Source: Acidobacteriota bacterium
GTDB taxonomy: Bacteria; Acidobacteriota; UBA6911; JACQSX01
Length of the DNA: 64,000 bases
Assembly: GCA_016211105.1 (NCBI GenBank)
Contig: JACQSX010000047.1
Coordinates: 105,216-169,215 of the forward strand
Reading direction: 5' to 3'
Shown here: positions 36,395 through 44,750 of the stretch, piece after piece
Position numbering within the stretch: the stretch's first letter is position 1
Layout: each line of letters starts with the position of its first letter
Made by a program: the position numbers and the translations under genes
Notes under the pieces: model-generated
Databases searched by the model: none
Told to the model about the DNA's origin: nothing
What the model saw: only the letters and a program-made list of their open reading frames with translations

Positions 36395-37434
36395 TGACCC
36401 ATATCCACGGCGCCATGAACGCCGTTTCTGCGAGAAGAAAGCTGCCATTTAAGCAGCTTCCAACTGTCACCCAATTTTCGATTCGCTCCCAGAACCGCCG
36501 ACGGCTCATACCCAGCATGCACCATACAGTCCTGGCAGCGAGGATCGCGGCCGTGTCCGTACTTTTCCCAGGGCGTCTTCTCGATCAAATCCTTGAACGT
36601 GCTGTGATGCGCATCCGTCATCAAATAACAGGGCCCCTTCCAGCCGCGTGTGTTGTAGGTGGGATTTCCCCATGCCGTGCACATCATTTCACGTTCGCCG
36701 CGCAGAAATTCGAGATAGATCGGCGAAGTTATCAGATCGAATCTCTCCAACAATCGACTTGCCATCCGAAACTTCTCACGGATATCCTCCCGCGACATGA
36801 AAATTTCCTTAGCCTGGACCGCCGAATACGAATAGGCAGGGGAAACCATGAAACCGTCCACACCCAGAGTCTCCAGGTATGCGAACAATTCGGCGATTTC
36901 CTTGAGGTCGGTCTGTTTAAAAATCGTGGTGTTGGTACAAACCAGAAAACCGGCAGCCTTCGCTGCCTTGATGCCGTCAATGGCCTGGCGGAAAACCCCC
37001 TCCCGTTCGACGCAAAGATCGTGGGTTCGTTCCAACCCGTCCAGATGAACATTGAAGAAAAAGCGCGCAGTCGGCTTGAACTCGTGCAACCGTTTCCGTA
37101 GAAACATCCCATTCGTGCAAAGATAAATGTGCTTATTGCGCGCTAAAATCTCGCGCACCAGGCGACCCAAATCGGGGTAAATCATCGGTTCCCCACCACA
37201 GATGGAGACGACAGGCGCACCGCATTCTTCCAGCGCCTTCAGGCATTGCTCCACGCTGAGCCTTTCCCTGATTGTGGACTCATATTCGCGGATCCGGCCA
37301 CAGCCGGTGCACGTGAGGTTGCAAGCGTGCAGCGGCTCCAGCATCATCACCAAGGGAAACTTCTCGGCTCTGCGGAGTCGCTTGCCGGTGATGTAAGCTG
37401 TCAAGTCGGCTGTCATCCGCAGTGGAAATCTCAT
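36391..37434 (-). CDS. hpnH: Adenosylhopane synthase HpnH, radical SAM
   Basis: This 347-residue enzyme has the radical SAM cluster motif CNLTCTGC at residues 38-45, GGEPMIYPDL as the SAM-contact block, and a SPASM-like C-terminal end with cysteines in CQDCMVHAGYEPSA. HpnH adds a 5'-deoxyadenosyl group to diploptene to give adenosylhopane, the first side-chain step. The gene overlaps the shc stop and the hpnA start by 4 bases each. Sequence and neighbours agree. Confidence 0.94.
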   Translation of the reverse strand: MRFPLRMTADLTAYITGKRLRRAEKFPLVMMLEPLHACNLTCTGCGRIREYESTIRERLSVEQCLKALEECGAPVVSICGGEPMIYPDLGRLVREILARNKHIYLCTNGMFLRKRLHEFKPTARFFFNVHLDGLERTHDLCVEREGVFRQAIDGIKAAKAAGFLVCTNTTIFKQTDLKEIAELFAYLETLGVDGFMVSPAYSYSAVQAKEIFMSREDIREKFRMASRLLERFDLITSPIYLEFLRGEREMMCTAWGNPTYNTRGWKGPCYLMTDAHHSTFKDLIEKTPWEKYGHGRDPRCQDCMVHAGYEPSAVLGANRKLGDSWKLLKWQLSSRRNGVHGAVDMGQ

Positions 37435-39455
37435 AAGTCCCTCCTGGCCCGTTCTTGACCCTTAAGCTGCTGAGGCGAAGCCCGCATCTGCTCCGAAGGG
37501 GAGCTGCTTTGCACCAGGTTGCGATACCGCGCCAGCGCATAAAGAGGGAAATAATTCCGATACAAGTGATACTTAAGGTAAAAAACACATGGAAATCCGG
37601 TGCCGGTGAAAGGTTGCTCATCCCAAGAACCATCAGGGTTCTGCCGCTCAATCAGGTATTGCACGGCGCGAGTCACTGCAGGGTCGGTCGCTTCAGTGAC
37701 AGCAAGCAATCCGGTCAATCCCCACGCCGTCTGAGACGGGGTGCTTTCACCTCTTCCCTTCAAGTACTGATCATTGTATGACACACAGGATTCCCCAAAG
37801 CCGCCGTCGTCATTTTGCACGGCGCGCAGCCACGCCGCGGCACGGTGGCAGTGGTCCGTGTGCGTGAGACCCACGTTCGCGAGCGCCCTCAGCACGCCCC
37901 CGGTCCCGTACACATAGTTAACGCCCCAACGGCCATACCAAGCTCCTTCCGGACTCTGATCCCGGCGCAAAAAGCTTACCGCTCGCTCAATCACGGGATG
38001 CGATCCGCGCCAGCCAAATTGTCCGAGACACTCCACGACCCGGCCGGTCACGTCGGCTGTCGACGGGTCAATCATCGCATTGTGATCTGCGAAAGGGATC
38101 CGAGTGAGAAGGGTGCGATCATTGTTGTGGTCAAACGCGCCCCATCCTCCATCCTGGTTCTGCATGCTGATCAACCAAGCCAGACCCCGCCCGATCGCCT
38201 GCTCAAGCCCCGGCTTGTTAGGATAGGCCACCGGCCGTAGAGCCATGAGAACAAATGCAGTATCATCTACGTCTGGATAGAAGTCGTTGCGAAATTGAAA
38301 TGCCCAGCCTCCAGGTTCGGCGCTCCGGTTTTTGACCTGCCAATCGCCGGGACCCAAGACCTGACGCTCTAGTAACCACCGGGTTGCTCGTATCAAGGCC
38401 GGATGATCCGTCGGCAAGCCCGCTTCCTGAAGCGCAACCATGGCAATCGCCGTATCCCATACAGGAGAAAGACAAGGCTGAAGTCGCAGAGTATCCCCCT
38501 CTTCGATTTCAAAGCGCGCCAATTCACGAATTTGGCGGGCCATCAGAGGATCATCCACCGAATATCCCAGTGCCAGTAAAGCAAACACGGCATTCATCAT
38601 CGCTGGGTAGATCGCTCCAAGACCGTCGCTTCGCTCTAGATGATCGAGCAACCAACGGGTTGCCCGCCCGAGCGCCCGTTGGCGCAAGGACGTCCATTGG
38701 AAACGCTCATAAACTTTGAAAAGACGATCCACTATCAAAAAGAAATTCCGAGCAGCGAACAACTTCTGATCCCACTCGAGAGCGGCGGTTTTCCGCAGGG
38801 GGTCACAAAATAGCTCATCTACATTGAAACCCGAAGGAAGAAACCATTGAGGTTTGCATGCATAAAGAATCATCAACGGGACAAGGATGGCACGCGTCCA
38901 GGATGACATCTCGTAAATGTTCACATAGGACCAGGTGGGCAACAACATCAGTTCAGGCGGGATTGCTGGAACCATTTCCCAGCCGACGGCGCCAACAAGA
39001 GCCAAATAGAGTCTCGTGAAAGAGTTGGTGCGCTCCAAGCCCCCAAGCTCATGCGCCCGATGACATGCCAAAACCATATGTCGCGCACCTGGCGGGTCGC
39101 CCGCCAGTTTGAGAGCAAAATAAGCTTTCACCGTCGCATTCAGCTCGGCTGGACCCCCTTCGCAAATATTCCAACCGCCGTCTGGCAATTGCCTGCGCCG
39201 TATATAGTTGGCCAGCTTGCAAACACGTTGCGAATCAAATCTGTCCAGAACATGAAGATAAAGGATGTAATCGGATTCCAGGGTTGTATCGGCTTCCAGT
39301 TCGCCTAGCCAGTAGCCTTCCGGGGCCTGGAGCGATAACAAGCAGCGAGAGCCGCGCTCGATTACTTGTTGGACTTTTCCGCGAAGTCGGTCTTCGGCCG
39401 CGTGGGCCGTGCCCGTTTGGCCGCAAACGAATCCAATCTTGACTGCTTCTGACAT
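37431..39455 (-). CDS. shc: Squalene-hopene cyclase
   Basis: This 674-residue terpene cyclase has the catalytic DVDDTA motif at residues 395-400 and repeated QW motifs (for example QNQDGGWGAF, QSPEGAWYGRWG, QNDDGGFGES and QNPDGSW) of the alpha-alpha-barrel fold. It cyclises squalene to hopene/hopanol at the membrane. The start at ATG 39455 has GGGGAGG at a good distance; a longer frame adds 30 residues without support. It is the first gene of the minus-strand hopanoid locus that runs to 19.8 kb. Confidence 0.95.
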   Translation of the reverse strand: MSEAVKIGFVCGQTGTAHAAEDRLRGKVQQVIERGSRCLLSLQAPEGYWLGELEADTTLESDYILYLHVLDRFDSQRVCKLANYIRRRQLPDGGWNICEGGPAELNATVKAYFALKLAGDPPGARHMVLACHRAHELGGLERTNSFTRLYLALVGAVGWEMVPAIPPELMLLPTWSYVNIYEMSSWTRAILVPLMILYACKPQWFLPSGFNVDELFCDPLRKTAALEWDQKLFAARNFFLIVDRLFKVYERFQWTSLRQRALGRATRWLLDHLERSDGLGAIYPAMMNAVFALLALGYSVDDPLMARQIRELARFEIEEGDTLRLQPCLSPVWDTAIAMVALQEAGLPTDHPALIRATRWLLERQVLGPGDWQVKNRSAEPGGWAFQFRNDFYPDVDDTAFVLMALRPVAYPNKPGLEQAIGRGLAWLISMQNQDGGWGAFDHNNDRTLLTRIPFADHNAMIDPSTADVTGRVVECLGQFGWRGSHPVIERAVSFLRRDQSPEGAWYGRWGVNYVYGTGGVLRALANVGLTHTDHCHRAAAWLRAVQNDDGGFGESCVSYNDQYLKGRGESTPSQTAWGLTGLLAVTEATDPAVTRAVQYLIERQNPDGSWDEQPFTGTGFPCVFYLKYHLYRNYFPLYALARYRNLVQSSSPSEQMRASPQQLKGQERARRDL

Positions 39456-39483
39456 CAACCTCCCCCTAGTTCTCCACGTCCGG

Positions 39484-39747
39484 CTACAGATAAAATCGCC
39501 CATTCTTCCAACTCTGGGGGGAGCGCAAAGCGTACTTCTCCACAACTACTTCCACGTCTTCGAAAGCCGTATATCCATGTTCCGGCCAGTCGAACAAAGA
39601 ACAGAGCGAACATCGACCCCTTGAGAGAATTGGCTCATAGGTCCCGGATTCCCAACCGCTTCCTTCGCCGAACTCTGCACGAAGCAAGGCCAGACTATCA
39701 CAATATTCTTGACGGTCAAGAGTGAAGAAGCGGTCACACCGAGGCAA
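39484..39747 (-). CDS. Possible small hypothetical protein upstream of shc
   Basis: An open frame of 87 codons (TTG start) ends 28 bases before shc on the same strand. It contains a CSLCSLFDWPEHG segment and a plausible helix (FEDVEVVVEKYALRSPQSW). No ribosome site or known family was seen, and another frame overlaps it. It may be a real small protein or the leader of the hopanoid operon; the call is weak. Confidence 0.3.
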   Translation of the reverse strand: MPRCDRFFTLDRQEYCDSLALLRAEFGEGSGWESGTYEPILSRGRCSLCSLFDWPEHGYTAFEDVEVVVEKYALRSPQSWKNGRFYL

Positions 39748-39833
39748 CTAAACTTCATGAATGCAACGCGAATCTCACTCCGCTCCAGGGATGATTGCCG
39801 AAGACTTCAAACCGCCGACAACTAGAATTCTGT

Positions 39834-39862
39834 TTGACAGTGGTTCATTACAGGAATAAAAA
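39834..39862 (+). promoter_or_regulatory. Possible sigma-70 promoter for the oxidoreductase
   Basis: A perfect -35 TTGACA lies at 39834-39839 with a 17-base spacer to TAAAAA at 39857-39862, a weak -10. It points at the oxidoreductase start 114 bases downstream. The -10 match is poor, so confidence is low. Confidence 0.3.
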
Positions 39863-39975
39863 CATCATATTCCGGCTGAAGACCTTTTCCAGAGCTCGAG
39901 CAATGAAAAGTCTTTTGTCTGAGGCGTTGATCGTTGGCTGAGAACGAATTCGTTTTATTTTAAAAGGACGCTTGC

Positions 39976-41622
39976 ATGAAAACATACCAATTTGACGGCA
40001 TCATTATCGGGGGCGGACACAACGCCTTGGTCCTCGCTGGCTACATGGCCAAATCTGGTTTGAAGGTGGCAATCCTTGAACGGACCGCCTTCATCGGGGG
40101 CGGTGCCGGCACCTTTCCCAGCCCGTTCTTCCCCGGTTTTGTACACGAGTACCATTCACAGTTCCACCGCAACATTCCTGCGCTCCCATGGTACCAGGAC
40201 TTGGAACTAGACAACTACGGCGTGGAGTATATTTACCCCCCAGTAAACAATGGCATGCCCTTGAGCGATGGCCGGTGCCTCATCATCCACGCCGACCCGA
40301 ATGTGACCAAGAAATCCCTGGAGCGGTTTTCCAAAAAGGACGCCGAAAACTATTACCAGATTTACCACAAATACCAGCAAATGGGGCGCAATATTTGGTT
40401 TACCAAAGACTATTCTCCGCCCTTGCCTGCTGACGAAGAATTGGATCTGCTAAAAAAGAGTAAGATGGGACAGGACTATCTAGCCATCAACGAAAAAAGC
40501 GCATATGAAGTCGTTCACGAAATGTTCGAGAATGACGCTTTGCGGGCATTCTATCTTTTCCTTTTTTCAGTCCGAGGGTACCTGCCAGCACCGACGGTAC
40601 ACAATACCGGCTTTGCCATCATCGCAATGACTTTCCTGGGCAACAAAGCCATGCTGCCTAGGGGGGGATCCAGGCAGTTGACCCATGCTCTAAGCTGTAT
40701 GGTTGCGCGCCATGGCGGCACCATCTTCCCCGCAATGGAAGTGGCCCGCATCATCCTCCAGCACGACACCGCGGTGGGCGTGGAAACCGTTGATGGCTAC
40801 AAATTCATGGCCAAGAAGTTCATCGCCAGCAGCGTCGATCCGACGCAGACATTCCTACGCTTTATTGGCAAGGAAAATCTGGACAGTTCCATCGTCCAAA
40901 GGGTCAAGAATTATAAGTACGGCGTTTCCGGAAAGAGTTTTGGCGTGCTCTTTGCCCTGCACGCTGCAACTCATGAGCCTCCTAGTTATAAAGCCGCGAA
41001 GTGGGATGCGATGATCAACCAATCATTTAATACGTGTGTCGGTTATGAGACCCCTGAGGAAGTTGTCACCCATCTCAACGAAGTAATCGAAGGCAAGCCT
41101 CCACGGAAGATTGGAATTCAGTGCGCGGTGCCCACACTATTCGATCCGAGTCGGGCTCCAAAGGGAAAGCACGTGCTGTTGGCCTGGCAATTCGCGCCGT
41201 ACTCGATCCAAGATGCAGGCCCCGAGAAATGGGATAAGATCAAAGACCAATATCTGGAGAAGGTCTTGGCTTGCTGGGCGGAGTACGCGCCGAATTTGGA
41301 TCCGAATGGCGGTAACGTCATTTACAAGTTCCCGCAAACTCCACTGGATGTTGAGCGACACCTTATAAACATGCGAGAAGGGGATTTTCACGTGGGCGCT
41401 CTGATTCCTGAGCAGCTAGGCTTTAACCGACCGTTCCCGGAAGTTTCTAACTACAGGACACCCATCAAGAATCTATATCTGACAGGTGCGGGAACCCATC
41501 CTACGGGAAACATTACCGGCGCCCCGGGGTACAATACCGCTCAAGTCATTGTGCGGGATCTAGGAATCGACCTCTGGTGGAGTCCGCCAGATCCGAGAAA
41601 AGTTTGGTCGGAAATGGATTAG
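39976..41622 (+). CDS. Phytoene-desaturase-like FAD oxidoreductase
   Basis: This 548-residue flavoprotein has DGIIIGGGHNALVLAGYMAKSG at the N-terminus, then LERTAFIGGGAGTF, and a C-terminal LYLTGAGTHPTGNITGAPGYN FAD-contact block. It belongs to the CrtI/PYROXD2-like group and is a soluble oxidase or desaturase of unknown substrate. AAAAGGA lies before the ATG. It is the first gene of a plus-strand group with an SDR and a cupin, facing a UbiD decarboxylase. This set suggests oxidative catabolism of a ring or isoprenoid compound, not carotenoid synthesis, as no phytoene synthase beyond HpnCD is near. Confidence 0.85.
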   Translation: MKTYQFDGIIIGGGHNALVLAGYMAKSGLKVAILERTAFIGGGAGTFPSPFFPGFVHEYHSQFHRNIPALPWYQDLELDNYGVEYIYPPVNNGMPLSDGRCLIIHADPNVTKKSLERFSKKDAENYYQIYHKYQQMGRNIWFTKDYSPPLPADEELDLLKKSKMGQDYLAINEKSAYEVVHEMFENDALRAFYLFLFSVRGYLPAPTVHNTGFAIIAMTFLGNKAMLPRGGSRQLTHALSCMVARHGGTIFPAMEVARIILQHDTAVGVETVDGYKFMAKKFIASSVDPTQTFLRFIGKENLDSSIVQRVKNYKYGVSGKSFGVLFALHAATHEPPSYKAAKWDAMINQSFNTCVGYETPEEVVTHLNEVIEGKPPRKIGIQCAVPTLFDPSRAPKGKHVLLAWQFAPYSIQDAGPEKWDKIKDQYLEKVLACWAEYAPNLDPNGGNVIYKFPQTPLDVERHLINMREGDFHVGALIPEQLGFNRPFPEVSNYRTPIKNLYLTGAGTHPTGNITGAPGYNTAQVIVRDLGIDLWWSPPDPRKVWSEMD

Positions 41623-41761
41623 TCCGGCACTTGCCATTCTCTGACAAGGATGGCATAAGATCGGGCTGGATTTCGACTACAAGAGTCTAACAGAGAGACG
41701 AGGGCCTTGCGCCGCATTTACGAATATCTCAAAGGGACCGATTCATCTCAGAGATAAGACT

Positions 41762-42550
41762 ATGGATCTTGGAATTCGAAATAAGGTTGCGATCGTTGCC
41801 GCCTCCAGCAAGGGGTTGGGCAAAGCCATCGCTCGAGAGCTGGCTCTGGAAGGGGCGACGTTAGCCATCTGTGCCCGTAGCGAATCAGAACTAAAGAGAA
41901 CGCAGCAGGAGCTGCAAGCTCTAGGAGGGAAGGTTCTTGCGCAGTCGCTGGACGTATCCGACGCAAACGGAGTCCGCTCATTTGTAGCTACCGTAGCGCA
42001 AGAACTGGGAGACCCCGAGATTTTGGTAAACAATTCGGGCGGACCGGTGGCAGGAAACTTCTCCGACGCAAGTTTATCCGACTGGGATCAGGCCTACCGA
42101 GTAACACTGCTAAGCGCGGTTGCGTTTTGCCGCGAAGTTATTCCCTACATGAAAAGGAAGCAGTGGGGGCGAATTGTGAACATCACGTCCATATCTACGA
42201 AACAACCCATCGACGGGCTGGTGCTCTCCAACGCTTTTCGCCCCGCTGTCGCGGGCATGGCCAAATCCCTGGCAAACGAGTACGCAGTCGACAACATTAC
42301 GGTGAACAACATTTGTCCGGGCTACACTCTGACAGACAGGTTGGAATCCCTGGCGGCGAAGACTGCCGAGCGTACTGCCATAACTCGCGAACAAGTCTTT
42401 GAAGACTGGGCGCGACACATTCCGATCCGGCGCGTCGGGCAACCAGAAGAACTCGCGGCGCTGGTCGCATTCCTCTGCTCCACACGCGCTTCTTACATCA
42501 CAGGCACCACAATTGCCGTAGACGGCGGATTTATTCGAGGCCTCTTGTAG
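41762..42550 (+). CDS. Atypical short-chain dehydrogenase/reductase
   Basis: This 262-residue protein has an SDR fold: [18 protein letters not shown] (a variant TGxxxGxG with AASSKGLG), NNSGGP, the catalytic Ser region VNITSIS and a C-terminal [11 protein letters not shown]. The YxxxK pair is not present; the aligned positions read SNAFR within [16 protein letters not shown]. This matches a known SDR subgroup with a non-classical active site. The reaction cannot be assigned. It lies between the oxidoreductase and the cupin on the same strand. Confidence 0.85.
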   Translation: MDLGIRNKVAIVAASSKGLGKAIARELALEGATLAICARSESELKRTQQELQALGGKVLAQSLDVSDANGVRSFVATVAQELGDPEILVNNSGGPVAGNFSDASLSDWDQAYRVTLLSAVAFCREVIPYMKRKQWGRIVNITSISTKQPIDGLVLSNAFRPAVAGMAKSLANEYAVDNITVNNICPGYTLTDRLESLAAKTAERTAITREQVFEDWARHIPIRRVGQPEELAALVAFLCSTRASYITGTTIAVDGGFIRGLL

Positions 42551-42604
42551 GCGAGATGTCAATTATCAATGAGTCCGAGGCAGCTTTCGTTAGCGAGGTG
42601 AAGA

Positions 42605-42973
42605 ATGAAAATTTACCAATGGGACACGATGCCGGCAGAGAAATTGAATGATCTCATTTCACGAAAAATCATCTCCGGAAAAAATGTAATGTTGGCGACA
42701 ATTTACTTGAAAAAAGGCGCCCTTGTCCCCGAACATCGGCATGAGAGCGAACAGATGAGCTACGTCATTTCCGGCGCTCTTGGATTCAAAGTGAACAGCG
42801 AGGAACTGACAGTGCGTGCCGGTCAGACAATCGTAATACCTGCCAACGCTCCTCACGAAGTTTACGCCCAGGAAGACACCGTAGATATCGAAGTCTTCAG
42901 CCCCATCCGTACAGACTGGCTGGACGGATCGGATCAATACCTCCGCACCATGAAAAAGCACACTCCGAAGTGA
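42605..42973 (+). CDS. Cupin-domain protein
   Basis: This 122-residue single-domain protein has the two cupin motifs: VPEHRHESEQMSYVISGALGF (His-x-His...Glu metal set) and a later VIPANAPHEVYA with the last His. Such small cupins act as isomerases, dioxygenases or sensors; no specific role can be read. GAGGTG lies upstream of the ATG. It ends 6 bases before the end of the convergent UbiD gene. Confidence 0.87.
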   Translation: MKIYQWDTMPAEKLNDLISRKIISGKNVMLATIYLKKGALVPEHRHESEQMSYVISGALGFKVNSEELTVRAGQTIVIPANAPHEVYAQEDTVDIEVFSPIRTDWLDGSDQYLRTMKKHTPK

Positions 42974-42979
42974 GTCGCT

Positions 42980-44629
42980 CTAGCCCTTCTTGTCTTCTTC
43001 CGAAAGATATTCAGGCGTGGGTCGCGCCTGCAACGAATAACGCCACTTGAGATCTTCGTCGGTGTCAATCTTCATCCGAGGAATGTACTGAATATCGCCG
43101 AGTCCATATTCGTCCCAACGCCTGCGTACCAGATCCTCATCCTCCCTTGAAAGCACCACAACCGGCGGAAAAACCTGGTTGTTCCAGAACGGGCGGAAGC
43201 CCAAGTCCCAATTCCTGGTGGCATCAATCAACACCCGAGCCCATTTCCCCGTACCGTATTTGCCCAAATCCCGTTCTTCCAGCGGCGTACTTGGATCTAA
43301 CACCGAACCAAAGTGATTTTCAAAAATCACGATATCTCCCATGGCCGAATTCACGCGAGTGCAGAAAGCCCACTCCAATTGACCCGGGTCACGAATATCA
43401 ATGTCCTCCTCCACCACCATCACATTCTTAAACGCCCAGTTGCCAAACGACATTCCCCAAATGGCCGAAGCCACCTGCTTGGCTTGATGCCGATAGCTCT
43501 GTCGGATTTGAACATAAATCATGAAATACGTCCCGTCCAGATTCATCCAAACATCCGTCACCCCGGGGACTCCCGCCTGCTCGAGCCAATTCCAAACCAA
43601 GGCGGAACTGGATAACGACGTAATGTAAGCATCTTCCGTGGGCCAGCCTGGACGTATGCTCTCACAGCAACCTTGGTAGATGGGATCATCCCGAAATGTG
43701 ATCGCGTCGACCTTGATGGTTGGCTTCCGCGAATAGGCGCCTCCATAATAGCCGCAGTGTTCGGCAAACGGCCCTTCCATCATGAAGTCCTTCGGATCGG
43801 ACGACATGGTCCCTTCAATCACCATTTGGGCAGAGGCTGGGACCAAAAGGTCGCTGGTCTCGCACTTCACCAACTCCAGTGGTTCACCGACAATTCCGCC
43901 GTAGACGTCGTATTCGGGAACCATTCGTCCAAACGCGCTGGCTGCCAGGATGGTCAGCAACGCGTTACATCCATAAATGCACGCCACCTTCATCGGTTCC
44001 TGCCGGGCACGCAGCTTGGTAAAATGGCCACCCCACCCCTGCGAAGGAGCCAGCAGGCAAGAAATGTGATTTTTGTCGGCCACCATGCCTCGATAGATGC
44101 CCATATTGAACTGTCCGGATTCCGGATCCTGGGTAATGACAGGAGCAAATGTGTTAATGTAGCGGCCACCGTCCCAGTGGTGCCACTTGGGCACAGGTAT
44201 CTGCGTAATATCCACATCATCCCCTCGAAGAACGTTGCGTTTGAAAGGCGCCGTGGACACCTCTTTAGGAGCAAGACGCTTCTTGTAGGCGTCCCTCATG
44301 GCAATTACGCGATCGCGGTGATCGATATCCTTCGGCAGGCCAAACGCCAGTGCCATGCGTCCATAAGAAGCCACAGAATTGGCAAACAATTTTCTACACC
44401 AAGTGTTCTCATGCTCTTTAATGTTATCGAAAAGAAGCGCTGGCCCATTTTGGGCCGATTGGCAATAGCGAGCGATGGTTCCGATTTCGACATCCCAATC
44501 CACCTTTGCATGGATCTCTCGGTACTCCCCCTCGCTCTTGAGCAACGCGATCCAATCATTCAGGTCTTTCACCGCCCGTAAGTCGTAACCTCCCTTAACG
44601 GGCTTCAAATCTTTTACCTGTGTGGCCAT
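42980..44629 (-). CDS. UbiD-family decarboxylase
   Basis: This 549-residue protein is a UbiD-type prenyl-FMN (de)carboxylase, with FLSPSQGW-like LLAPSQGWGGHFTKL, EGPFAEHCGYYGGAYSRKP (the E and R of the active-site E-R-E set are in this part), and a C-terminal SVLDPSTPLEERDLGKYGTGKWARVLIDATRNWD block. Family members decarboxylate aromatic or unsaturated acids and need prenylated FMN from UbiX, which is not in the window. It is convergent with the cupin. Substrate is unknown; aromatic acid catabolism is plausible from the neighbours. Confidence 0.88.
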   Translation of the reverse strand: MATQVKDLKPVKGGYDLRAVKDLNDWIALLKSEGEYREIHAKVDWDVEIGTIARYCQSAQNGPALLFDNIKEHENTWCRKLFANSVASYGRMALAFGLPKDIDHRDRVIAMRDAYKKRLAPKEVSTAPFKRNVLRGDDVDITQIPVPKWHHWDGGRYINTFAPVITQDPESGQFNMGIYRGMVADKNHISCLLAPSQGWGGHFTKLRARQEPMKVACIYGCNALLTILAASAFGRMVPEYDVYGGIVGEPLELVKCETSDLLVPASAQMVIEGTMSSDPKDFMMEGPFAEHCGYYGGAYSRKPTIKVDAITFRDDPIYQGCCESIRPGWPTEDAYITSLSSSALVWNWLEQAGVPGVTDVWMNLDGTYFMIYVQIRQSYRHQAKQVASAIWGMSFGNWAFKNVMVVEEDIDIRDPGQLEWAFCTRVNSAMGDIVIFENHFGSVLDPSTPLEERDLGKYGTGKWARVLIDATRNWDLGFRPFWNNQVFPPVVVLSREDEDLVRRRWDEYGLGDIQYIPRMKIDTDEDLKWRYSLQARPTPEYLSEEDKKG

Positions 44630-44750
44630 ACCTGTCTCCTTACAGTCATCGACAAATTCGTCGACCAGCTATCCTTGTTGGGGCAGGGATAATACCACGC
44701 CTGCGAAATGTGGAAGAGATTTTTTTCTTTGGCAATCCATGCCATTGTGA

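Noticed and set aside
39976..41622. Carotenoid desaturase for a carotenoid pathway
   Set aside because: No phytoene synthase or lycopene cyclase is near, and the sequence is closer to the PYROXD2-like group; kept as a general FAD oxidoreductase.
43673..44581. Plus-strand open frame of 302 codons
   Set aside because: Antisense to the UbiD decarboxylase; composition is His/Arg-rich and motif-free.
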